This document shows positions 8,033 through 14,991 of a stretch of DNA of 64,000 bases, piece after piece (the first letter of the stretch is position 1; every line of letters starts with the position of its first letter). The notes beneath the pieces were generated by a model. The model was not told where the DNA came from. It saw only the letters and a list, made by a program, of their open reading frames with translations, and searched no databases. Both the position numbers and the translations under genes were made by a program. The DNA comes from Actinomadura hibisca NBRC 15177 (lineage in GTDB: Bacteria > Actinomycetota > Actinomycetes > Streptosporangiales > Streptosporangiaceae), in contig NZ_BCRO01000001.1 of NCBI RefSeq assembly GCF_001552635.1, positions 1-64,000 on the forward strand, given 5' to 3'.

Positions 8033-9183
8033 GCTTCATCGAGTCCGAGGAGCGGCAGGCGCTGCGCGCCGCCGTCGCCGAGCTCGGCGCCAAGTACGGC
8101 GCCGACTACTACATCCGCAAGGCCAAGGCCGGCGAGAAGACCGACGAGCTGTGGGCCGAGGCCGGCAAGCTCGGCTACCTCGGCGTCAACGTGCCCGAGG
8201 AGTACGGCGGCGGGGGCGGCGGCATCGGCGACCTGGCCGCCGTCTGCGAGGAGCTCGCCGCCGCCGGGTGCCCGCTGCTGCTGATGGTGGTGTCCCCGGC
8301 CATCTGCGCCACCATCATCGCCCGCTCCGGCACCGAGGAGCAGAAGCGGAAATGGCTGCCGGGCTTCGCCGACGGCTCGGTCAAGATGGCCTTCGCCATC
8401 ACCGAGCCCGACGCCGGGTCCAACTCCCACCGCATCACCACCACCGCCCGCCGCGACGGCGACGGCTGGGTCCTGAGCGGGCAGAAGACCTTCATCTCCG
8501 GCGTGGACGAGGCCGACGCGGTGCTGTTCGTGTCGCGCAGCTCCGACCAGAAGGGCAACCTGCGGCCCTCGTTGTTCATCGTGCCGACCGACGTCCCCGG
8601 CTTCACCTGGACGCCGATCGACATGGAGATCGTGTCGCCGGAGAAGCAGTTCGTCTGCCACCTGGACGACGTGCGGCTGCCCTACGACGCGCTGATCGGC
8701 GACGAGGACGGCGGCCTGCTCCAGCTGTTCGCGGGCCTGAACCCCGAGCGCATCATGGCGTCGGCCATGGGCGCGGGCATCGGCCGCCTCGCGCTCGGCA
8801 AGGCCGTCGCCTACGCCAAGGACCGCCAGGTCTTCAAGACCCCCATCGCCGCCCACCAGGGCGTCGCCCACCCCCTCGCCCAGGGCAAGGTCGAACTCGA
8901 ACTGGCCCGGCTCATGGCGCAGAAGGCCGCCTGGCTGTACGACTCCGGCGACGACATGGGCGCGGGCGAGGCCGCCAACATGGCCAAGTACGCCACCGCC
9001 GAGGCCGCCATCCACTGCGTGGACCAGGCCATCCAGACCCACGGCGGCAACGGCCTGACCAGCGAGTACGGCGTCGGCATGCTGGCGGGCGTGGTGCGGC
9101 TCATGCGCATCGCGCCGGTCAGCCGGGAGATGATCCTCAACTTCGTCGCCCAGCACTCCCTCGGACTGCCCAAGTCCTACTGA
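8029..9183 (+). CDS. Acyl-CoA dehydrogenase, last gene of the carboxylase operon
   Basis: A 384-residue FAD-dependent acyl-CoA dehydrogenase; it starts at a GTG overlapping the previous stop by four bases. Family motifs are FAITEPDAGSNS (flavin/substrate loop), GQKTFISG and QTHGGNGLTSEYGV. The usual C-terminal catalytic glutamate motif YEGT is replaced by RIAP. A glutamate occurs instead in GLNPERIM, aligning by eye with the helix-G base (GLDLERL) of isovaleryl-CoA dehydrogenase. That placement fits a branched or terpenoid acyl-CoA substrate (isovaleryl- or citronellyl-CoA), producing the enoyl-CoA carboxylated by the upstream enzymes. No enoyl-CoA hydratase or lyase gene is in the operon. 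Confidence 0.9.
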   Translation: MSFIESEERQALRAAVAELGAKYGADYYIRKAKAGEKTDELWAEAGKLGYLGVNVPEEYGGGGGGIGDLAAVCEELAAAGCPLLLMVVSPAICATIIARSGTEEQKRKWLPGFADGSVKMAFAITEPDAGSNSHRITTTARRDGDGWVLSGQKTFISGVDEADAVLFVSRSSDQKGNLRPSLFIVPTDVPGFTWTPIDMEIVSPEKQFVCHLDDVRLPYDALIGDEDGGLLQLFAGLNPERIMASAMGAGIGRLALGKAVAYAKDRQVFKTPIAAHQGVAHPLAQGKVELELARLMAQKAAWLYDSGDDMGAGEAANMAKYATAEAAIHCVDQAIQTHGGNGLTSEYGVGMLAGVVRLMRIAPVSREMILNFVAQHSLGLPKSY

Positions 9184-9273
9184 GCGAAGGGCGTGGCGGA
9201 GGTGATCAACCCTGCCTAGACTCCTGTCCGTTCCGGCACCCCCTCCGGGGCCAGCAACGGAAAGGCTGCTCTG

Positions 9274-10602
9274 ATGCACGGCCCTCCGCCACCCCCGCCT
9301 CCGCCCGGCGATCCGTACCCGCACGCGTACGGGCCGCCGCCGCAGGGCTTCGAGCCGTCCCCGCAGGGATTCGGGCCGCCCGTCCCGGCGTCCGGGGCGT
9401 CTCCGCAGGCTTTCGGGCCACCCGCGCAGGCGTTGGAGGCGTCCCCGCACGCGTACGGGCCGCCTGCGCAGCCCTTGGGACCGCCCATGCAGCCCTTCGA
9501 GGCGCCCGCGCAGCACGCCGCACCGCTTCCGCCGCCCGCGCGGTCCCGGCGGCTGGCCGCCTGGAGCATCGACGCCGCGCTGCTGGCCGTCATCGCCGTG
9601 CTCCTCGCCGGAGCGACGTGGGGCCGCTTGCAGGAGCAGCTGGCGGGCGACGTCACCCAGAGCGTCTCCGGCGCGGTCTTCGGCCTGTTCGCCTCCGGCG
9701 GCGACGTCGGCAAGGCCGCCGGAGAGGTCGGCGGCCAGGTGTGGGGGAGCGCGACCGTCGCCATCCAGCAGGCGCTGGCCCTGCTCGTCCTCGCCGAACT
9801 GCTGCACCAGTTCGCGGGCAACGCCTGGAGGGGCCGCACGATCGGCAAGGCCCTGCTCGACATCCGCGTCCGCCCCGCCAAGGCCACCGCCGACGCCCCC
9901 TCCGGCACCGGGAAGGGACGCGCCGCACGCCGCGCCCTGGTGTCCACCGCCTCGGGCACCGGCCTGTACGCGCTGGCCTGGGTCATGTTGCTTGAGGGTC
10001 TGTTCTTCCTCGCGCTCATGACGTGGCTGGCCGCCGTCGCCCTGTTCACGGCCAACGCCCTGCCCACCCTCGCGGGGAAGCGCCGCCGCAGCCTCGCCGA
10101 CCGCGTCGCCGGGACGGCCGTCGTCCCCGCCCGCTCCTACCAGCGCGCGGCCCAGGCCGTCCGGCAGGGCGCGAACGTGGCGTGGGACGGCACCCAGGCC
10201 GGAGTGCAGGCCGCCCGCGACAACGCCGCCCGCCTGGCGGCCGGCGACCGCCTCCGCCAGGCGCGGGAATCCGAACGCGCTCGCCAGGCCCAGGAACTGG
10301 CCCAGCGCGCGGGCCGCCAGACCGCCGAACGCGTCCGCGGAGCCATGGACAGCGACCGGGGACGGCAGGCGCAGGAAGCGGGCAAGAAGCTGGGCGGCCG
10401 CCTCAAGAACGCCTACAAGGACCGCCGCCCCGGCCAGCCCGCCGTGCAGCCCCCGGCGCAACCCGCACTGCCGCCTCCGCAGCCCTACCTCAACCCGGCC
10501 GACCTCTACCAGACCCCCGACTACGCCCCGCAGCCGCCGTCCGCCATGCCGCCACCCGCACCGCCCGTGCCGCCACCCCACCAGCCGCCCGCCGGATACT
10601 GA
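9274..10602 (+). CDS. RDD-domain membrane protein with proline-rich N-terminus
   Basis: A 442-residue protein. Residues 1-88 are a low-complexity Pro/Gln/Gly/Ala tail built from imperfect repeats (SPQGFGPP, SPQAFGPP, SPHAYGPP). Residues ~89-285 are an RDD domain: it opens with RRLAAWSIDAALL, has membrane segments at ~95-110, ~165-180 and ~230-270, the GRTIGKALLDIRV loop, and closes with RSLADRVAGT. A long Ala/Arg/Gln-rich hydrophilic stretch (~295-385) of coiled-coil character and a Pro-rich tail follow. RDD proteins are polytopic membrane proteins of uncertain role, some implicated in ion homeostasis. Both tails are predicted cytoplasmic; the N-terminal repeats could be a protein-interaction platform. 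It appears to be monocistronic and ends before a hairpin at 10623. Confidence 0.85.
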   Translation: MHGPPPPPPPPGDPYPHAYGPPPQGFEPSPQGFGPPVPASGASPQAFGPPAQALEASPHAYGPPAQPLGPPMQPFEAPAQHAAPLPPPARSRRLAAWSIDAALLAVIAVLLAGATWGRLQEQLAGDVTQSVSGAVFGLFASGGDVGKAAGEVGGQVWGSATVAIQQALALLVLAELLHQFAGNAWRGRTIGKALLDIRVRPAKATADAPSGTGKGRAARRALVSTASGTGLYALAWVMLLEGLFFLALMTWLAAVALFTANALPTLAGKRRRSLADRVAGTAVVPARSYQRAAQAVRQGANVAWDGTQAGVQAARDNAARLAAGDRLRQARESERARQAQELAQRAGRQTAERVRGAMDSDRGRQAQEAGKKLGGRLKNAYKDRRPGQPAVQPPAQPALPPPQPYLNPADLYQTPDYAPQPPSAMPPPAPPVPPPHQPPAGY

Positions 10603-10622
10603 CCATCAGCAGGATGCTGATC

Positions 10623-10647
10623 GCCCGGCGGCCACCAACCGCCGGGC
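10623..10647. terminator. Terminator hairpin between convergent genes
   Basis: A perfect 9-bp stem (GCCCGGCGG / CCGCCGGGC) with a 7-base loop lies between the end of the RDD gene and the end of the convergent P-loop kinase gene. There is no T-tract, as is common in actinobacteria; it could serve both directions. Confidence 0.55.
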
Positions 10648-10796
10648 AGGTGCCGGCCGCCCGTATCGTCTGTCCGCCGCCCCACCGAGCCGCCCGCCGG
10701 GCATCAAGCGCTTGCGCGCTGATCTCCTGGCAAGTACTGACCGCCGGGCGAAGGAGCTGCGGTGGCCAGCTCGCGACGGTGCTTCCTGGGCGGGCG

Positions 10797-11360
10797 TCAG
10801 GTCAGGAGGGCGTCCAGTTGCTCCGCCAGTGGTGGGGCGGTCAGGCGGTTGTCGATCTCGACGTGGGGGACCGGTGGCGGCTCCTCCGGGCGCATCCGCG
10901 CCAGGAACGCCGCGAAGTCCGCCAGCTTGCCCACGTCGCGCGGCGACCCGCGCTCCTTCAGGCGGGCGCGCAGCGTCTCCGCGTCCGTCCGTATCCACAC
11001 CAGGCGCACGTCCGGGCCGCCCAGCGCCGCCACCCACTCCGCCCACCGTTCGGGTACGCGGATCTGCCCCGTGAACGGGCCGCTCAGCAGCACCGGGCAG
11101 CCGTGAGAGCGGATCTCCCGCGCCGTCGCCGTCATCCCGGCGTACTCGTGCCGCTTGACGTGCTCGTCGTACCAGGGGCCCTCACGCTCGCCCGGCGCGC
11201 GCCCGTAGGTCCGCAACGTCGCCGCCACGAACGCGCCGTACATCGTGTCCTTGTCCAGCAGCGCCGGGACCGGGTCCAGCCGTTCCAGCAGCAGGTCCGC
11301 CACCGTCGTCTTGCCGCCGCCCGGCGGGCCCGCCACCACCCACACCGTGCCCCGCGTCAT
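10797..11360 (-). CDS. AAA/P-loop small-molecule kinase-like ATPase
   Basis: A 187-residue protein with Walker [10 protein letters not shown] at residues ~10-18, LLDKDTMYG (probable substrate/acceptor region) and a lid-like [18 protein letters not shown] segment, as in zeta-toxin-like or gluconate-kinase-like P-loop kinases. The ATG at 11360 overlaps the stop of the upstream enolase-like gene (ATGA), so the two are translationally coupled and probably work together. The phosphoryl acceptor is unknown. The open frame continues further upstream, but that part lies inside the enolase-like gene in another frame and is not needed. Confidence 0.82.
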   Translation of the reverse strand: MTRGTVWVVAGPPGGGKTTVADLLLERLDPVPALLDKDTMYGAFVAATLRTYGRAPGEREGPWYDEHVKRHEYAGMTATAREIRSHGCPVLLSGPFTGQIRVPERWAEWVAALGGPDVRLVWIRTDAETLRARLKERGSPRDVGKLADFAAFLARMRPEEPPPVPHVEIDNRLTAPPLAEQLDALLT

Positions 11361-12430
11361 GCGGGCAGCCGCATCCGGCGCGTCGCCAGCCGCTCGATGC
11401 GCGCCTCGTCCACCTCGTGGCCGAGGCCCGGCTGCGTCAGCGGCACGCCCACCACCCCGCCCGACGAGCGCACCGGCGGCGTCACGAACACCGGGCCGCC
11501 CGCCGGGTCGGTGACGTCCGAGGGCAGCGTCACCCCCGGCATCGCCGCCAGCGCCACCGCCGCGGCCTGCCCGATCCCGAACGCGCCCGTCCCGGTGCAC
11601 CAGATGTCCCAGCCCGCCGCGTACGCGCGGTCGTGCGCGGCGCGCGCGGCCGTCAGCCCCCCGAACCGGTCGGTCCGCAGGTTCAGCACCCGGCCCGCCT
11701 CCATCGCGATCGCCGCCTCCAGCGTGTCCAGGTCACCGGCCGCCGGGCCCACCGCCGTGCCGATCTGCCGCTGGAGCCGGGCGTGCGCCGCCAGGTCGTC
11801 GGCCGCGAACGGCCGCTCGATCGCCAGCAGCCCGTAGGCGTCCAGGCCCTCCAGCACCGCCAGGTGCTCGGGCGACTCGGTGTAGGAGTGGCCCGCGTCC
11901 ACCACGACCGCCAGCGCCGGGTAGGCCTCCCGGACCACCCGCACCGGCTCGATGTCCCAGCCCGGCCGCACCTCCAGCGTCACCCGCGTGTGGCCCGCGC
12001 CGACCGCCCGGTTGACCCGGCCCACCACCGTGTCCAGGATCGGCTCGGGCGAGATCCGCGTCCCGGTCACCAGCGAGGTGCGGGTGCCGCCCAGCGCGTG
12101 CGCCAGCGGCAGCCCCCGCGTCCGGCACCACAGGTCCCAGCACGCCACGTCCACCGCCGCCGCGGCCGCCCGGCCGCCCAGGTCGGCGACCGCCGACACG
12201 TCCTCGGGCCGCTCCCAGTCCAGGCCGATCAGCGCCGGGCCCATCCGCTCGGCGACGTCGGCCCACGCCGTGGACCCCTCCGTCACCGCGGCCTCGCCCC
12301 ACCCGGTGGTCCCGCCCGCGACGACGCGGACCAGGACGCTCTCGGGCCGCCGCCCGCGCGGCATCGCCACGCGGAAGGCCTCGCATCCGTGGATCTCAGG
12401 CACCCGTGCCCGCCTTTCGTCCCCGCTCAC
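11357..12430 (-). CDS. Enolase-superfamily protein related to o-succinylbenzoate synthase/N-acylamino acid racemase, catalytic residues lost
   Basis: A 357-residue protein with the capping domain and TIM barrel of the MenC/NSAR branch of the enolase superfamily: [48 protein letters not shown] and [21 protein letters not shown] align throughout with OSBS/NSAR. However, the catalytic KxK is T-L-E, the second catalytic lysine (normally NIK) is Arg, and the third metal-binding Asp (normally LDES) is missing (GPAAG). The Asp of VDAG and Glu of IERP remain. It is therefore probably not an active racemase or synthase by the known mechanism. The start GTG 12430 follows GGGGAGG. It is translationally coupled to the P-loop kinase downstream. 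Confidence 0.83.
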   Translation of the reverse strand: MSGDERRARVPEIHGCEAFRVAMPRGRRPESVLVRVVAGGTTGWGEAAVTEGSTAWADVAERMGPALIGLDWERPEDVSAVADLGGRAAAAAVDVACWDLWCRTRGLPLAHALGGTRTSLVTGTRISPEPILDTVVGRVNRAVGAGHTRVTLEVRPGWDIEPVRVVREAYPALAVVVDAGHSYTESPEHLAVLEGLDAYGLLAIERPFAADDLAAHARLQRQIGTAVGPAAGDLDTLEAAIAMEAGRVLNLRTDRFGGLTAARAAHDRAYAAGWDIWCTGTGAFGIGQAAAVALAAMPGVTLPSDVTDPAGGPVFVTPPVRSSGGVVGVPLTQPGLGHEVDEARIERLATRRMRLPA

Positions 12431-12506
12431 CGGTCCTCCCCTCCATGATCCCCCCTCCGGGGACCGGGAAAGCACCCGTGGCGGCGGGCCGGGCGCGGCG
12501 GCCGCC

Positions 12507-12860
12507 TCAGGCGGCGGTGCGCGCCCCCAGCGCACGGTCCACCAGGTCGGCGGCCAGCGCCGCCTCGCCCGCCGGGGCGATCCGGTCGGCCCACGCCCAC
12601 CAGAACCACGCCCCGCCGTCCCCGCCCGGCGCGCACACCACCGCGCACGCCGCCGCACCGGCCCCACGCGCGCGCCGCGCGCCGCCGGACCGCTCCAGCA
12701 CCTCCAGGCGCGGCCGCGGGCCGCCGGTGAGGATCATCGTGCGGCGGCCCCGGCGGGCCAGCTCCGCGCCCAGCTCCTCCAGGGCGGCCAGCCCCGTGTC
12801 AGTCCACGTGTCGGTCCCGGTGGTGTCGGATTCCCCGGTGAGCGTCCGCGCCATCGTCAT
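12507..12860 (-). CDS. Small hypothetical protein
   Basis: A 117-residue protein (115 if it starts at ATG 12854, which has the better spacing to GGGGG). After a Thr-rich N-terminus comes LAALEELGAELARRGRRTMILTG, then LEVLERSG, a hydrophobic strand AACAVVCAP, GAWFWWAWADRIAPAGE and a C-terminal helix ending LVDRALG. This order (helix, strands, WFWWxW strand, helix) resembles a family of small actinobacterial proteins often found beside regulators or anti-sigma-like ATPases; that assignment is from memory, and no function is claimed. It lies upstream of the enolase-like gene, in the same direction. Confidence 0.6.
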   Translation of the reverse strand: MTMARTLTGESDTTGTDTWTDTGLAALEELGAELARRGRRTMILTGGPRPRLEVLERSGGARRARGAGAAACAVVCAPGGDGGAWFWWAWADRIAPAGEAALAADLVDRALGARTAA

Positions 12861-12910
12861 CGCCCCCTGCGCTGTTGTGGCGTCACAAGGTGGGACGCGG
12901 CGCGGGGCGC

Positions 12911-13351
12911 TCAGGTTCTGGGCCGGATGCGGCCGAACCGCAGCGACCGCCTGCGGTAGCCGCCGTCCTCCAGCCCCGCCAGCCGCTCGAACGGGTTGTA
13001 GGACGCGGGGTCGCCGCTCAGCGCCAGCGACGCCCCGGCGCTCACCAGGTACGCGCCGATCATGACCGGGCCCAGGCAGAACGCGTACTGCGTGGCGTGC
13101 CGGGCCTCGTGCCGCAGCAGCGCCGGACGCGCCAGCAGGCCGGCGGCCTCCCCGCGCACCAGGATCACGTTGCCCACCGTGAAGGCGGGCGCGTCCGGCA
13201 GCGGCAGCCGGTAGCCGCCCACCACCAGCAGCCCGTCGGGACCGCGCGCCCGGTCCCGGCCCCGCGCTCCCGCCGCGCCCAGCAGCAGGCCCAGCGGCGT
13301 GGACAGGTTGAGCAGGTTCACCGCCCGCCGGTACCGGTGCGCGCGTTCCAC
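12911..13351 (-). CDS. Small membrane-associated protein with HExxH motif
   Basis: A 146-residue protein starting at GTG 13351, with GGGGGG 6 bp upstream and just after the LCP stop at 13369. It has a hydrophobic N-terminal stretch (NLLNLSTPLGLLLGAAGA), a beta-rich middle (GLLVVGGYRLPLPDAPAFTVGNVILVRGE), then LLRHEARHATQYAFCLGPVMIGAYLVSAGASLAL containing HEARH (HExxH), and a hydrophilic tail NPFERLAGLEDGGY. HExxH followed by a hydrophobic segment suggests a zinc-metallopeptidase-like core, but the protein is very short and I see no clear third ligand. The tail is typical of a conserved actinobacterial family I cannot name. It lies downstream of two tandem LCP genes, in the same direction. Confidence 0.72.
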   Translation of the reverse strand: MERAHRYRRAVNLLNLSTPLGLLLGAAGARGRDRARGPDGLLVVGGYRLPLPDAPAFTVGNVILVRGEAAGLLARPALLRHEARHATQYAFCLGPVMIGAYLVSAGASLALSGDPASYNPFERLAGLEDGGYRRRSLRFGRIRPRT

Positions 13352-13368
13352 GGGGCGCCCCCCGAAGA

Positions 13369-14880
13369 TCAGGAGGGACAGGTCGCGTCCAGCGACACCG
13401 GCTTGGCGTCGGTGCGGGGCGCGTGGGTGCCGCCGTGCGTCGGGGAGGCGGTGCTCCCCGGCGTGTTCCGCTTCGTGCCGTCGGAGACGTCCTCGCCCTT
13501 CGGCGTCGCGGTCGGGGTGGCCGAGGGGGACGCGGCGGCCGTCTCCTGCTTGAGGACCGCGGCGGCCGCCAGCCGCCGGATCTCGGCGAAGTCGGGGTCG
13601 CCGGTGCTGATCAGCGGCGGCACGAACTGGAGGCTGTTGATGCGGGCGCCGCTCTTGACCTTCTCCGACAACGACATCAGCGCCGGCAGCAGCTCCTGCG
13701 GGATGTCGGTGGAGATGGCCCGCTTGGCGGCGGCCGCGAGCTTGTCGAACTTGGTGAGCACGGTCTTGGGGTCGGCCTGCTTGGCGATCGCCCGCAGCAG
13801 GCACTTCTGGCGGCCCATGCGGGTGTAGTCGTCGCTGTTGGTGCGCGAGCGCCCGTACCAGAGCGCCTCCTTGCCCTTCAGCACCCGGTCGCCGGGCTGG
13901 AGCACCCCGCCCTGCAGGCCGTAGGGGATCGGCTCGGTGATCTTCACCCGGACGCCGCCCATGGCGTCGATGATGTCGGCGAAGCCGAACATGTCCACCA
14001 GGATGTAGTAGTCGACCCGCTGGGCCAGGATGCCGCTGACCGTCTTCTTGATCATGTCGGGGCCGCGCGCGTCCTTGGGCACCCCGGGCATCAGGTCCGG
14101 GTGCTCCTCGGCGTACTGGTAGACCTCGTTCAGCAGCCCCGGCGTGCCCGCGCCGTCGCCGGTGAAGCCGTAGGGGAACCGGTCGCGGGCCGGGCCCGGC
14201 GGCATCTGGAAGCGCTCCAGGTTGCGCGGCAGGCTCAGCAGCACGGTGTCGCCGGTCTTGGTGTCGACGCTGGCGAGCGTCATGCTGTCGGTGCGCACGC
14301 CCTCCCGGTTGGCGGCGGCGTCGCCGCCCAGCAGCAGCACGTTGACGCGCTGCTGGCCGTCCCAGGGGTCCTTGGCGTCGACCGTCCGGCCGCCCGCCCC
14401 ACCGGCCCGGAAGATGCTGCTCAGCGCGTCCTGGGCGAGGTAGGTGCGGTGCGCCGACCAGGCCACCGGGACCGCCACCGCGAAGCACAGCACCGCCACC
14501 GCGGCAGCGCCCGCCGTGCGCGGGCCGATCGCGAGCGCGTCGGGCCGGGTCACCTGGTAGGAGCGGATCACGATGGTGACCCACACCAGGCCCAGCGCCA
14601 GGATGCCGATGGCGACGCCGGAGAGCCAGTCGGGCCGCACCGCGAGCTGCCGCAGGTCGGCCTGGAACACCGTGCCCGCCACCACGGCCGCGACGCCGAG
14701 CAGCGCGAACGCGCCCAGCAGCAACCCGCCCGCCCAGCGGCGGCCGGTCCACAGGTGGGCCACGCCCCACACCAGGGCGGACGCCAGGGTCAGGCCCAGG
14801 GCGCGGGTCAGGCCGCGGGCACCGGTGGGCGCCCGGTCGGCGTCCCGCTTTCGGGCACGCCCGGCCGATCGACTCGCCAT
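13369..14880 (-). CDS. LytR-CpsA-Psr (LCP) family cell-wall ligase, copy 1
   Basis: A 503-residue membrane protein. N-terminal hydrophobic segments (residues ~25-150) are followed by an extracytoplasmic LCP domain (~155-400) with DSMTLASVDTKTGDTVLLSLPRN (Asp and Arg that bind the pyrophosphate of the lipid carrier), YYILVDMFGFADIIDAMGGV and WYGRSRTNSDDYTRMGRQ. A Pro/Thr/Ser-rich tail ends in Cys. LCP enzymes attach anionic polymers or arabinogalactan-type glycans from undecaprenyl pyrophosphate to peptidoglycan. It is the downstream member of a tandem pair with the gene at 14992-16503, of identical length and the same architecture. Confidence 0.93.
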   Translation of the reverse strand: MASRSAGRARKRDADRAPTGARGLTRALGLTLASALVWGVAHLWTGRRWAGGLLLGAFALLGVAAVVAGTVFQADLRQLAVRPDWLSGVAIGILALGLVWVTIVIRSYQVTRPDALAIGPRTAGAAAVAVLCFAVAVPVAWSAHRTYLAQDALSSIFRAGGAGGRTVDAKDPWDGQQRVNVLLLGGDAAANREGVRTDSMTLASVDTKTGDTVLLSLPRNLERFQMPPGPARDRFPYGFTGDGAGTPGLLNEVYQYAEEHPDLMPGVPKDARGPDMIKKTVSGILAQRVDYYILVDMFGFADIIDAMGGVRVKITEPIPYGLQGGVLQPGDRVLKGKEALWYGRSRTNSDDYTRMGRQKCLLRAIAKQADPKTVLTKFDKLAAAAKRAISTDIPQELLPALMSLSEKVKSGARINSLQFVPPLISTGDPDFAEIRRLAAAAVLKQETAAASPSATPTATPKGEDVSDGTKRNTPGSTASPTHGGTHAPRTDAKPVSLDATCPS

Positions 14881-14991
14881 GTACGCTCCGATCCCCCACG
14901 CACAGTGATTTCAGCCCCCGGACTACATTATGGACGCGCAAAACCGGTTAAGGGTTGCGTGGTAGTTGACCGAATACGGGCGGTGCTGTCG

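Noticed and set aside
12875..12888. TTGTG-N4-CACAA dyad before the small hypothetical gene (CRP-like site)
   Set aside because: Only 5-bp arms with 4-bp spacing, not the usual CRP geometry, and no supporting promoter.
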